A DNA stretch of 64,000 nt from an uncultured Roseicyclus sp. (lineage in GTDB: Bacteria > Pseudomonadota > Alphaproteobacteria > Rhodobacterales > Rhodobacteraceae), in contig CANMRT010000003.1 in the NCBI GenBank assembly GCA_947500415.1, forward strand, positions 186,001 to 250,000, in the 5' to 3' direction. This document shows, in pieces, positions 18,020-26,339 of the stretch. The notes beneath the pieces were generated by a model. It ran no database searches. It was given only the letters and a program-made list of their open reading frames with translations, and was not told the origin of the DNA. Both the position numbers and the translations under genes were made by a program. The stretch's first letter is position 1, and every line of letters starts with the position of its first letter.

Positions 18020-18117
18020 TCCGTCCGGGCCGCGAGGCTGTTCAAGAAAAGACATGCACCAGGCGCGCGCATAGACTATGCTCGCGCCTGAGCAGTTTAA
18101 GAACTTGAGGCGCCAAA

Positions 18118-18693
18118 GTGCCCCGCACATTTTTCCTGACCCTCGCGCCTCTGGCGCTGTCTGCCTGTTTGGGCGAACCGCGCCTTGATAGCGGTATTCC
18201 CGATCTCGAAGGCCTCAACGTGCCCTCCACCGTGGATGGCTACGAGGAAGGTATCGACGGCCTCATCGTGGGCGACCGGTTGATGTCGAACGGCGAATAT
18301 GAGCTTGCCCTGCGCGCCTATTACCGGGCCGCGGCGGACGACGGGCTCAACATTGATCTTGTCACGGCAATCGGCGCTGCAAACCTCGCCTTGGGGCGTC
18401 TCGGACAGGCCGAAGACCAATTCCGTCGCGCAATTGCCACACAGCCAGATTTCGTGCCTGCCCTCAACAACTTGGGGGCGACCCTCATAGAGAGGGGCGA
18501 ATATGGTGAGGCCCGGCGCATTCTCGAACAGGCCTTCGCGCTCGATAGTGGCAGTTCGGAAACGATCCGCGACAACCTGCGCCTCGCTATCGCGCGACAG
18601 GAAAATCAGGTATACACTGGCGAAGAAGAGCAAAATCGGCCCGGGCTGATCCGACGTGGCGGGGGGCGCTATACCCTCACGGCAGGCGGCTGA
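18118..18693 (+). CDS. tadD: TadD-like TPR lipoprotein
   Basis: A 191-residue protein starting at GTG, with a lipoprotein signal (LSAC, Cys18) and at least two tetratricopeptide repeats (ALRAYYRAAADDGLNIDLVTAIGAANLALGRL; AEDQFRRAIATQPDFVPALNNLGATLIERG). TadD lipoproteins act as pilotins or assembly factors for the secretin. It lies between tadC and a second TPR lipoprotein. Confidence 0.9.
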   Translation: MPRTFFLTLAPLALSACLGEPRLDSGIPDLEGLNVPSTVDGYEEGIDGLIVGDRLMSNGEYELALRAYYRAAADDGLNIDLVTAIGAANLALGRLGQAEDQFRRAIATQPDFVPALNNLGATLIERGEYGEARRILEQAFALDSGSSETIRDNLRLAIARQENQVYTGEEEQNRPGLIRRGGGRYTLTAGG

Positions 18694-18757
18694 CGTAACC
18701 GGGACGAACACCAACGAAGGCGTGGCGCAAGATCACGCCAAGTAGATGAGGCAGAGC

Positions 18758-19600
18758 ATGACCCGTATCCTCCGGTTTACCCCGGCGGCATTTGCCGTCT
18801 TGGCGCTTGCAGCGTGTAACACCACCGACGCAGACGTTGACCGTGCGCTCGATCCACTCAACGTGATCGACGAATCCAATATGTCCGACATCATGCTGAA
18901 CGCCGCCGCCCCGGCCGAAGCGGTCAGCTACTTCCAGCGCGCCGTTGGCGAAGACCCCACCCGTATCGATCTTCAGCGCGGATTGGCCACCAGCCTTGTT
19001 CGGGCCGGTCGTGCGGCGGAGTCCTTAACGGTTTGGCAAACGGTCATCGACCATGATGCGTCCATGGAACAGGACCGTGTGGATTACGCCGATGCTCTTA
19101 TCCGCAACGGCAATTGGGACGACGCGCAAGCACAGCTTGATGCAACGCCCCCCACGTTCGAGACCTACGAACGCTACCGGCTTGAGGCGATGATCGCCGA
19201 CAGCGAAGAAGATTGGGCCCGCGCCGACAGCTTTTATGAGACGGCCGCAGGCCTCACCACTCGGCCCGCAAATGTCTACAACAACTGGGGCTACTCCCAC
19301 CTGACGCGCGGCGACTACGCCGGCGCGGAAGAGCTGTTCTTGCAGGCAATCTCCTACGATCCCGATCTGTTCACCGCCAAGAACAACCTCGTTCTCGCGC
19401 GTGCGGCTCAGGGCAACTACCAATTGCCCCTCATCAACATGACCCAGACCGAACGCGCGCAACTGCTGCACACCGCAGCACTCGCAGCCGTTCGTCGTGG
19501 TGATGTGTCCGAGGGTCGTGGCCTCTTGAACGAAGCCATCGACACCCATCCGCAGCACTTTGAAGCAGCCGTGACCGCCCTTCGGGCCCTCGACGCCTGA
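18758..19600 (+). CDS. Second TPR lipoprotein of the Tad locus
   Basis: A 280-residue protein with a lipobox (LALAAC) and repeated TPR-like helices, the clearest being VYNNWGYSHLTRGDYAGAEELFLQAISYDPDLFTAKNNL. The ATG at 18758 is preferred over 18746 because GAGGCAG sits just before it. It is probably a partner of TadD in secretin assembly. The repeats are irregular, and the first half (residues 40-130) is only loosely TPR-like. Confidence 0.88.
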   Translation: MTRILRFTPAAFAVLALAACNTTDADVDRALDPLNVIDESNMSDIMLNAAAPAEAVSYFQRAVGEDPTRIDLQRGLATSLVRAGRAAESLTVWQTVIDHDASMEQDRVDYADALIRNGNWDDAQAQLDATPPTFETYERYRLEAMIADSEEDWARADSFYETAAGLTTRPANVYNNWGYSHLTRGDYAGAEELFLQAISYDPDLFTAKNNLVLARAAQGNYQLPLINMTQTERAQLLHTAALAAVRRGDVSEGRGLLNEAIDTHPQHFEAAVTALRALDA

Positions 19601-19712
19601 TAATACCCGCGCGCGAACGGAATATTTACGGAAACAAACCTAATCTTGCCCCTATTCGGCCTGATTTAATCGGCACAAATCGGGGAAACCGTTTCCAAAT
19701 CGGGAAAAGAGA

Positions 19713-20240
19713 ATGAACTTCGACGTAGCCCTCACCGCCAGCCAGGCCTGGATTTTCATGCCGCTGTGTCTGCCCATCGCACTTTGGGCGATCTACACCG
19801 ACCTGACAGAGCTTAAGATTAAGAATGTCGCTGTCGTGGCACTGTTTGCGGGCTTCGTTGTGCTTGGCCTCTTTGCCCTGCCGCTCGATGAATACGCCTG
19901 GCGCTTCAGCCATATGGCCGTGGTTCTGGTTGTAGGCTTCCTTCTATCCGCGATTGGCATTTTGGGCGCAGGCGACGCGAAATTCGCCGCCGCCATGGCG
20001 CCCTTCATTGCCCTTCCCGATGCGATGCTGGTCTTGTTGATCGTCACCATGTCGGCTTTCGCCTTCATGATCGTGCATCAGGTCGCCAAACGCATTCCCG
20101 GCGTCGTCTCGGCGACCCCCGGCTGGAAGTCCTGGCAAACCGGGGGGAAAGGCCTGCGCAAGCAAGCATTCCCTTATGGCGTTGGCATTTCGACCGGTCT
20201 GATCGTCTACATGATTCTTGGCATCTCCGGCACCGCATAA
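19713..20240 (+). CDS. cpaA: Prepilin peptidase TadV/CpaA
   Basis: A 175-residue polytopic membrane aspartyl protease of the A24 family. The catalytic GxGD motif appears as GAGDAKFAAAMAPF at about residues 88-101, and the first catalytic Asp is expected in AIYTDLTELKIKN near residue 30. It cuts the leader of Flp-type pilins, here presumably the four upstream copies. It is a short, methylase-domain-free form, as usual for Tad loci. Confidence 0.93.
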   Translation: MNFDVALTASQAWIFMPLCLPIALWAIYTDLTELKIKNVAVVALFAGFVVLGLFALPLDEYAWRFSHMAVVLVVGFLLSAIGILGAGDAKFAAAMAPFIALPDAMLVLLIVTMSAFAFMIVHQVAKRIPGVVSATPGWKSWQTGGKGLRKQAFPYGVGISTGLIVYMILGISGTA

Positions 20241-20251
20241 GGACTTAGCTC

Positions 20252-21574
20252 ATGAACATGCAGGTCACAGACAACTCCGCAGGCTTCGCCCCGCCGCCTC
20301 TCCGCAAACTTACGGATACCGGCCTGACCGTTGTGATGATGCGCGACATCGTTTTGAAGACGATCTTCCGCAAAAACGTCGAACAGGTCTCTGAAATTGC
20401 GAAGGCGATCTGCCTGCCGATCCCGCTCACGACTGAGCTGATCGATATGCTGCGTGACCAGAACCTTTTGCAGGCGACCGGTACGCTCCACGCGACATCG
20501 TCGTCCGAGATGGGCTTTCAGCTGACCGATGGCGGCAAGGCCCGCGCCTTGGACGCGCTCAGCCAGTCCGAATATTACGGCGCCATGCCGGTGCCGCTCG
20601 AAGAATACAAAGTGCAGGTCAAGCGTCAGTCGATCCGCGACATCAAGCTGACCCGCGACATGCTGGAAGCCTCCATGGGCCACCTTATCCTGCCCGACGG
20701 CCTGATTGATCAGCTTGGGCCCGCCGTGGGCTCTGGCCGCTCGGTCCTGATGTATGGCCCCCCCGGCAACGGTAAGTCCTCCATTGCGGAAGGCATCCGC
20801 GCGGCCATGGGCGACAACATCTACGTCCCCCATGCGCTGTCCTACGCGGGACAAGTCATCACCGTATTCGACCCAATCGTACACACCCCGGTAATGAAGC
20901 AAGAGACCGAAGCGCAAACAAGCCTGCGCCGCAGCTCCTCGAAATTCGACACACGCTATCTGTTGTGCCAACGGCCCACCGTTATGACGGGTGGTGAATT
21001 GAACCTTTCGATGCTCGACCTCAACTACAACGCGGTCAGCCGGACGTATCAGGCCAGCCTACAGCTCAAATCCACCGGCGGCGTCTTCATCGTGGACGAC
21101 CTTGGACGTCAGGAAGAGCCGCCCCAGGCCCTCATCAACCGTTGGATTGTTCCGATGGAGGTCAACTACGACATCCTCGCCCTGCAATCGGGCGAAAAGT
21201 TTGAGGTGCCGTTTGACACGCTTGTGGTCTTCTCGACCAACTTCCACCCGAATGAGATCTTCGACCAAGCGGCCCTGCGTCGTATCTTCTTTAAGGTGAA
21301 GATCGACGGGCCCAATCAGGAACAATTCCTGAAAATCTTCGCCATGGTCGCCAAGAAGAAAGGCGTGCCGCTGGATGAAGCCTCGCTCATCCACATGCTG
21401 AAGAAGAAGTATCCCACGATCGACAACATCTACGCGAACTACCATCCGGTGTTCTTGTGCGATCAGATCAAGGCGATCTGCGAATTCGAAGGCATCCCCT
21501 ACCAGATGCGCCCGGATTTCATCGACCGCGCCTGGGAAAACCTCTACGTCCGTGAAGAAACCATCGTTCACTAG
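20252..21574 (+). CDS. AAA-type ATP-binding protein of the Tad locus
   Basis: A 440-residue cytoplasmic protein. Residues 20-115 look like a winged-helix region (VEQVSEIAKAICLPIPLTTELIDMLRDQNLL; LTDGGKARALDAL), followed by an ATPase core with Walker A MYGPPGNGKSS at about 168-178, Walker B GVFIVDDLGRQ and a sensor-like VVFSTNFHPNE. It starts 11 bp after the prepilin peptidase gene, so it is part of the Tad operon, but it is not one of the named Tad components. The family is conserved in related loci; a regulatory or remodelling role is inferred only from domains and position. Confidence 0.82.
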   Translation: MNMQVTDNSAGFAPPPLRKLTDTGLTVVMMRDIVLKTIFRKNVEQVSEIAKAICLPIPLTTELIDMLRDQNLLQATGTLHATSSSEMGFQLTDGGKARALDALSQSEYYGAMPVPLEEYKVQVKRQSIRDIKLTRDMLEASMGHLILPDGLIDQLGPAVGSGRSVLMYGPPGNGKSSIAEGIRAAMGDNIYVPHALSYAGQVITVFDPIVHTPVMKQETEAQTSLRRSSSKFDTRYLLCQRPTVMTGGELNLSMLDLNYNAVSRTYQASLQLKSTGGVFIVDDLGRQEEPPQALINRWIVPMEVNYDILALQSGEKFEVPFDTLVVFSTNFHPNEIFDQAALRRIFFKVKIDGPNQEQFLKIFAMVAKKKGVPLDEASLIHMLKKKYPTIDNIYANYHPVFLCDQIKAICEFEGIPYQMRPDFIDRAWENLYVREETIVH

Positions 21575-21672
21575 TCGTCGACCGCTCCGTTCTCACTGCT
21601 GAAGTGAACCGCCACCCATGGGACGGCGGGCGGCGCGTCTTTGGCCTTTGGCCAAACAGCGTCGCCCTCCGC

Positions 21673-21686
21673 ACTACAATTGTAGT
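21673..21686. promoter_or_regulatory. Palindrome upstream of the Lhr-like helicase
   Basis: ACTACAATTGTAGT is a perfect 14-bp palindrome 62 bp before the helicase start. Its half-site ACTAC recurs at 21696 and 21707, inside the candidate LexA box region, suggesting a compound operator. The protein that binds it is unknown. Confidence 0.5.
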
Positions 21687-21695
21687 TACAAAAAA

Positions 21696-21717
21696 ACTAC
21701 AGGTTCACTACAGGTTC
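21696..21717 (+). promoter_or_regulatory. Candidate LexA (SOS) box before the helicase
   Basis: An exact tandem repeat of ACTACAGGTTC. It contains GTTC-ACTACAG-GTTC (21703-21717), matching the alphaproteobacterial LexA consensus GTTC-N7-GTTC. It lies 31 bp before the helicase ATG, where LexA would block the promoter. Confidence 0.65.
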
Positions 21718-21748
21718 TTTACACGGCTTTTTGCCCTATCTTCCGGGT

Positions 21749-24175
21749 ATGGACACGCTTGCGCCCCCACCCCTCCCCCCTCAGATCGAAGGCTGGTTTA
21801 CGTCTCGTGGCTGGTCCATCCACCCGCATCAGCGCGACATGCTTGCGCTCGCCGATCAGCCTTGCCAACTCCTCATCGCGCCCACCGGCGGCGGCAAAAC
21901 GATGGCCGGTTTCCTGCCCACATTGGCGGAGCTTGCAGACGAGACGCACAAAGGAATCCACACACTTTATATCAGCCCGCTTAAGGCCTTAGCCGCCGAC
22001 ATCAAGCGCAACCTGACCGCTCCGATCGAGGAAATGGGCCTGCCCATCCGCGTCGAAGATCGCACCGGCGACACGCCCTCCAGCCGCAAGAAACGCCAAC
22101 GCGCCGACCCGCCCCATATTCTTCTGACCACACCCGAAAGCCTCGCCTTGCTCACAAGCTACGAAGATGCAAGCCGCACCTTCGCAGGCCTGCAACGCGT
22201 AATTGTCGATGAAATTCATGCCCTTAGCGAGTCCAAGCGCGGCGATCAACTCATGCTCGCCCTCTCCCGCCTCAGCACCCTCGCCCCCGGCCTGCGCCGT
22301 GTCGGCCTCTCGGCAACCGTCGAAGACCCCGACGCCGTCGCCCGTATCCTCGCCAAGAACCCCGATACCTGCGCGATCCTGAAGGCCGATCCCGGCCCCG
22401 ATCCAGACATCCGAATGCTCACGACTGAGGCCCCGCCTCCATGGTCCGGCGGCGGCGGAAAATATGCCATGCAGGCTGTCCTCGATCAGGTAAAGGCCCA
22501 TAATACAACGCTAATTTTCCACAACACTCGCGCCCAGGCTGAGATCTTTTTCCACAACCTCTGGCTCGCCAACGAGGATCAGATCCCCATCGGCATCCAC
22601 CACGGCGCTCTCGCCCGCGAGCAACGCGAACGTGTGGAACAAGCCATGGTGAACGGTGAGTTAAAGGCGATCGTCTGCACCGGCTCCCTCGATCTTGGCA
22701 TCGACTGGGGTGACGTTGATCTGGTAATCCAGGTCGGCGCGCCGAAGAACGTCAAACGCCTCGTTCAGCGGATTGGCCGCGCCAATCACCGATACAACGC
22801 GCCCTCTAAGGCTTTGATAGTGCCCGCAAATCGCTTCGAGGTCATCGAATGCGTCGCCGCCTTGCAAGCTGTGCGCGACCACACGCTCGACGGTGACATC
22901 GACCATACCGGCCCTCTCGACGTTCTGTGCCAGCACATCCTGATCCGCGCCTGTGCTGGCCCCTTCACCGCAGATGAGCTCTACGCCGAGGTCCGCACAA
23001 CCGGCGCCTACGCAACCCTGGCTCGCGCCACGTTTGACCGTTGCCTCAATTTCGCGGCCACCGGCGGCTATGCCCTGCGCGCCTACGATCAATGGCAACG
23101 CCTGATCGAACTCGATGGCATCTACCGCCTGCGCGACCCCCGCGCGACCGCCCGCATTCGCATGAACATCGGCACCATTGTGGACGCCGACAAAATGGCT
23201 GTCCGCCTGCAAAAAACCCGTGGTGGTAGGCCCTTAGGCGAGGTCGAAGAGTATTTCGCCTCCACCCTGCGCAAGGGCGACACCTTCCTGATCGGTGGCG
23301 AGATTGTCCGCTACGAAGGCATGCGCGAGATGGTGGTTGAGGTCACGCGGACCCCCTACCAAAAGCCCAAGATCGCCACGTTTATGGGCACCAAATTCGC
23401 CACGTCCACGCAGCTCAGCGACCGCATCCTTGGCATGTTTCGGCAAGACGATTGGCCCGAGTTGCCCGAGCACACCCGCGACTGGCTCCGCCTGCAGCGT
23501 GACGTCTCCAAACTGCCCGAACGCGATCGCCTTCTTGTCGAAACTTTCCCCCATGACGGACGTGAGCATCTGGTTGCTTACGGGTTCGCGGGTCGAAACG
23601 CACAGCAAACCCTCGGTTTGCTCCTAACGCAACGGATGGAGGAACAGGGCCTCAACCCGATGGGGTTCGTCTCAACCGACTATGCAACGTTGATCTGGGG
23701 CTTGGATCAAGTCAGTGAGGTTGAGCCACTTTTCAGTCGCGACAATCTGATGGCGACAATGGAGAGCTGGCTGGCCGACAATGCCGTAATGAAACGCACC
23801 TTCAAAGGCAGTGCCATTATTGCAGGCCTCGTCGACCGTTCGATGCCCGGCGGCAAACGCAAATCGGGCCGACAAGCGACCTTCTCCACCGACATCCTCT
23901 ACGACACGTTGCGAAAATATGACCCCGACCATGTGATGCTTGAGATCACGCGGAACGAGGCGATGCGCGGCCTCGTCGATTTTGGGCGAATAGAAGAGAT
24001 GCTCGACCGCATCGGAGATCGCATCGACCACCAAATGCTCACTCGCGTGACGCCATTGGCCGCCCCACTATTCCTGGAGCCAGGTCGCATTCCAATTCAG
24101 GGACTTGCCAATGAACGCCTTTTGGATGAAGAGGCCTCCCGATTGATGAAAACCGCAGGCTTGAAGTACAAGTAA
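21749..24175 (+). CDS. Ligase-associated DNA damage response DEXH helicase (Lhr-like)
   Basis: An 808-residue superfamily 2 helicase. Motifs run in order: Walker A APTGGGKTMAGFLP near residue 45, DEIH (VIVDEIHAL), SATVED (motif III), then the second RecA domain (TLIFHNTRAQAE; CTGSLDLGIDWGDVDLVIQVGAPKNVKRLVQRIGRANHR) and a long winged-helix/Lhr C-terminal region. Family members accompany PdeM, an exonuclease and an ATP-dependent DNA ligase. The ATG at 21749 is used; a TTG 18 bp upstream is possible. A LexA-like box lies directly upstream. Confidence 0.92.
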   Translation: MDTLAPPPLPPQIEGWFTSRGWSIHPHQRDMLALADQPCQLLIAPTGGGKTMAGFLPTLAELADETHKGIHTLYISPLKALAADIKRNLTAPIEEMGLPIRVEDRTGDTPSSRKKRQRADPPHILLTTPESLALLTSYEDASRTFAGLQRVIVDEIHALSESKRGDQLMLALSRLSTLAPGLRRVGLSATVEDPDAVARILAKNPDTCAILKADPGPDPDIRMLTTEAPPPWSGGGGKYAMQAVLDQVKAHNTTLIFHNTRAQAEIFFHNLWLANEDQIPIGIHHGALAREQRERVEQAMVNGELKAIVCTGSLDLGIDWGDVDLVIQVGAPKNVKRLVQRIGRANHRYNAPSKALIVPANRFEVIECVAALQAVRDHTLDGDIDHTGPLDVLCQHILIRACAGPFTADELYAEVRTTGAYATLARATFDRCLNFAATGGYALRAYDQWQRLIELDGIYRLRDPRATARIRMNIGTIVDADKMAVRLQKTRGGRPLGEVEEYFASTLRKGDTFLIGGEIVRYEGMREMVVEVTRTPYQKPKIATFMGTKFATSTQLSDRILGMFRQDDWPELPEHTRDWLRLQRDVSKLPERDRLLVETFPHDGREHLVAYGFAGRNAQQTLGLLLTQRMEEQGLNPMGFVSTDYATLIWGLDQVSEVEPLFSRDNLMATMESWLADNAVMKRTFKGSAIIAGLVDRSMPGGKRKSGRQATFSTDILYDTLRKYDPDHVMLEITRNEAMRGLVDFGRIEEMLDRIGDRIDHQMLTRVTPLAAPLFLEPGRIPIQGLANERLLDEEASRLMKTAGLKYK

Positions 24176-24350
24176 TTCCTCAAAATTGGGCGGAGAACTA
24201 TTTTTGGTTCCATTAATGGGCCGAAATTAGCCTTTACATTACGTTAGGTAAAGATTCGTGAATTCGGGTAGAATTAGCATTCGCCCGAAATGCGTTTCAC
24301 CAAGACTAAACCTTTGGATCATCTTGCTTTTCCAAGCTCTCCCGTCATAT

Positions 24351-24365
24351 GAACGAAACATGAAC
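24351..24365 (-). promoter_or_regulatory. Candidate LexA (SOS) box at the pdeM start
   Basis: GAAC-GAAACAT-GAAC is the reverse complement of GTTC-N7-GTTC and overlaps the pdeM start codon. With the 184-bp gap after the helicase gene it suggests that pdeM has its own LexA-controlled promoter. A single match of this strength is expected by chance once or twice in a window of this size; its position is what makes it credible. Confidence 0.5.
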
Positions 24366-25022
24366 GGATTAGCCTTCACTTTCGATGGTCACGATCTCAT
24401 GGCTTTGCCGAGCGGCGCGCTCTGGTGGCCTGCGGAATCCACACTTGTGGTGAGTGACCTCCATCTGGGCAAGGCCGAACGGATGGCGCGGCGCGGTGGA
24501 CCGATCCTGCCACCTTATGAGGTGCAAGAAACGCTTGACCGTTTGATTACCGATTGCGACGCCACTGGCGCTAAGCGCGTCATCTGCCTGGGCGACAGTT
24601 TCGATGATCTAGCTGCTGCCAAGGCGACTGCGCAGGACGTGTCGGACAGGCTCGCGCCCACCATAGCGGGGCGTGAGTGGGTTTGGATCGAAGGTAACCA
24701 TGATCCAGGACCAGTTGGTATTGGCGGGGACCATCGCAGCGAGTTGCAAATCAACGCCTTGGCCTTCAGGCACATCGCAACCGACACTTCCGAGGCGGAG
24801 GTATCCGGCCATTATCACCCGAAGGCGCGAATAGTGGCGCGTGGACGCGCGATAACACGGCCTTGCTTTCTAATCGACAATAGGCGGCTCATTTTGCCTG
24901 CCTTTGGCACCTACACGGGGGGGTTGTACTGCGACCATCGGGATTTAGCCGGCTTGATGGCGCCCGATGCGACTGCAATCCTGCTTGGACGTCCGCCCGT
25001 TCGGATCCCGATGCCGCGTTAA
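24360..25022 (+). CDS. pdeM: Ligase-associated DNA damage response endonuclease PdeM
   Basis: A 220-residue calcineurin-like metallophosphoesterase. The metal-binding blocks are all present: VVSDLHLGKAE, CLGDSFDD, WIEGNHDPG and GHYHPKAR. PdeM is the nuclease partner of the Lhr-like helicase in the ligase-associated repair cluster. The start at 24360 fits the family (MNGLAFTFDGHDLMALPSGALWW); the longer frame from 24258 has no similarity. A ribosome site is weak. The ligase and exonuclease partners are not in this window. Confidence 0.88.
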   Translation: MNGLAFTFDGHDLMALPSGALWWPAESTLVVSDLHLGKAERMARRGGPILPPYEVQETLDRLITDCDATGAKRVICLGDSFDDLAAAKATAQDVSDRLAPTIAGREWVWIEGNHDPGPVGIGGDHRSELQINALAFRHIATDTSEAEVSGHYHPKARIVARGRAITRPCFLIDNRRLILPAFGTYTGGLYCDHRDLAGLMAPDATAILLGRPPVRIPMPR

Positions 25023-25816
25023 GATGGCTTGAAACCGGCGGCTTCAAGCTCGGGTAATCGCGACGGGCTTACCGGAACCTTCGCACCGCCCCCAAGGATC
25101 GCATTGTAGCGCCGCCCATCCTGCGCAACGGATTCTATGGCGTCGAACGATAGCCAATGTGAACGATGCACCTGCGCGCCCTCGGAACCAGCCAGATGCT
25201 CCAGAGCATCGGCGAAACGCATCCTAACTCGAGTCTCACCCTTCTCGGTGAAGATTATCAATTGGTGCCCATCGGCCGACACTCGCTGGATATTGCCTTG
25301 CAATGCAGGCTCCATATGGCGCGCCAAAGACGTCGGCACGATAGCTTGCGATGGCCTTTCTGCGACTATGTCCTCGGGCACGGAAGGGACCAGCTTATTC
25401 CGGTAATATTGGCGCACAAGTACCGGAACCGCGCAAATAAGCCAAACAATCACAACGTGTTCCACGAAGAACATCCAACTGGCCAATTCAAACCCCAGCA
25501 AGTAGAGGTTGGCGGCCCAGATAGCGGGACCGAGTGTCAAACCAAGGCACACGACAGCGACGATGTCGCGCTTTAGTTCAGTTCCCGAAACGATCCGACG
25601 CACCGTTTTCCGGATCAGGTGCCCGGGTAGTATCGCCCCCCCGATCAACAGGCCCCAGTACAATCCGCGCTCGAGCAGCGGAAATCTGTCGTAAGTGGAA
25701 AATGGGCCGAGCAGCGACACGATAATGACCGCTAGTACGGCGATATACACACGTATTCGCCAGTCACGGCTACTTGTTAACGCACCAATGGATTTCTTTT
25801 TCGCTTGAGTATTCAT
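25019..25816 (-). CDS. Membrane-anchored LytTR-domain regulator
   Basis: A 265-residue protein if started at the ATG at 25816. Residues about 25-165 hold four hydrophobic segments (VYIAVLAVIIVSLLG; GLYWGLLIGGAILPG; IVAVVCLGLTLGPAIWAANLYLLGF; MFFVEHVVIVWLICAVPVLV). The C-terminal 95 residues form a LytTR DNA-binding domain (VRMRFADALEHL ... VHRSHWLSFDAIESV ... NAILGGGAKVPVSPSRLPEL). Such proteins sense at the membrane and regulate nearby or own transcription. A TTG start at 25900 would add 28 residues and overlap the start of the divergent thioesterase gene. It ends 4 bp inside pdeM. Confidence 0.87.
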   Translation of the reverse strand: MNTQAKKKSIGALTSSRDWRIRVYIAVLAVIIVSLLGPFSTYDRFPLLERGLYWGLLIGGAILPGHLIRKTVRRIVSGTELKRDIVAVVCLGLTLGPAIWAANLYLLGFELASWMFFVEHVVIVWLICAVPVLVRQYYRNKLVPSVPEDIVAERPSQAIVPTSLARHMEPALQGNIQRVSADGHQLIIFTEKGETRVRMRFADALEHLAGSEGAQVHRSHWLSFDAIESVAQDGRRYNAILGGGAKVPVSPSRLPELEAAGFKPS

Positions 25817-25899
25817 GAACCATTGGCCTGTTCGCAATTGTTGCGAAGATAAGTGCCGAATTGGATAGTCTTCAAGAGCGAATTGTTTAACATATCCCA

Positions 25900-26334
25900 A
25901 TGGTTGAAATCTCGCCGCACATAGCAGAGCAAATTCGCGACAGCTTCATGCGACAGGGCATGATGCAAACCCTTGAGGCGCAGATTGACGAGATCGGTTT
26001 GGGCCGCGTCGTGCTAAGCATGCGACCCAATCCCAATATGAGCCAACAGCACGGCGTGGTTCATGCAGGCGCGACATTTGCCTTGGGCGACAGTGCGTCA
26101 GGTTATGCGGCATTGACGCAAATACCCGCAGAGCGAGAAGTGATGACGGTGGAAATGAAGATCAACTTGATTGCCCCTGCAACGGGCGAGCGGCTGATCG
26201 CAACCGGGAGTGTCGTGAAACCTGGCAAGCGCCTGCTCATCACGCGTTGCGACATTGAGGCTGAGGCCTTAGACGGCACCCGCAAGACCTTAGCGATCTT
26301 GCAGGGCACGATGATCCCAGTGGATCGGGCTTAG
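25900..26334 (+). CDS. PaaI-family hotdog thioesterase
   Basis: A 144-residue hotdog-fold protein. The segment QQHGVVHAGATFALGDSASGYAA has the PaaI-type catalytic layout (Asp in the helix, HG before it), followed by the beta sheet EVMTVEMKINLIAPATGERLIATG. It hydrolyses an acyl- or aryl-CoA; the substrate is unknown. It is divergent from the LytTR regulator and convergent with folD, with only 5 bp between the stops. Confidence 0.9.
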   Translation: MVEISPHIAEQIRDSFMRQGMMQTLEAQIDEIGLGRVVLSMRPNPNMSQQHGVVHAGATFALGDSASGYAALTQIPAEREVMTVEMKINLIAPATGERLIATGSVVKPGKRLLITRCDIEAEALDGTRKTLAILQGTMIPVDRA

Positions 26335-26339
26335 GCGGT

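Noticed and set aside
16829-18130. 433-codon open frame on the minus strand
   Set aside because: Antisense to tadB and tadC, which have clear T2SSF motifs.
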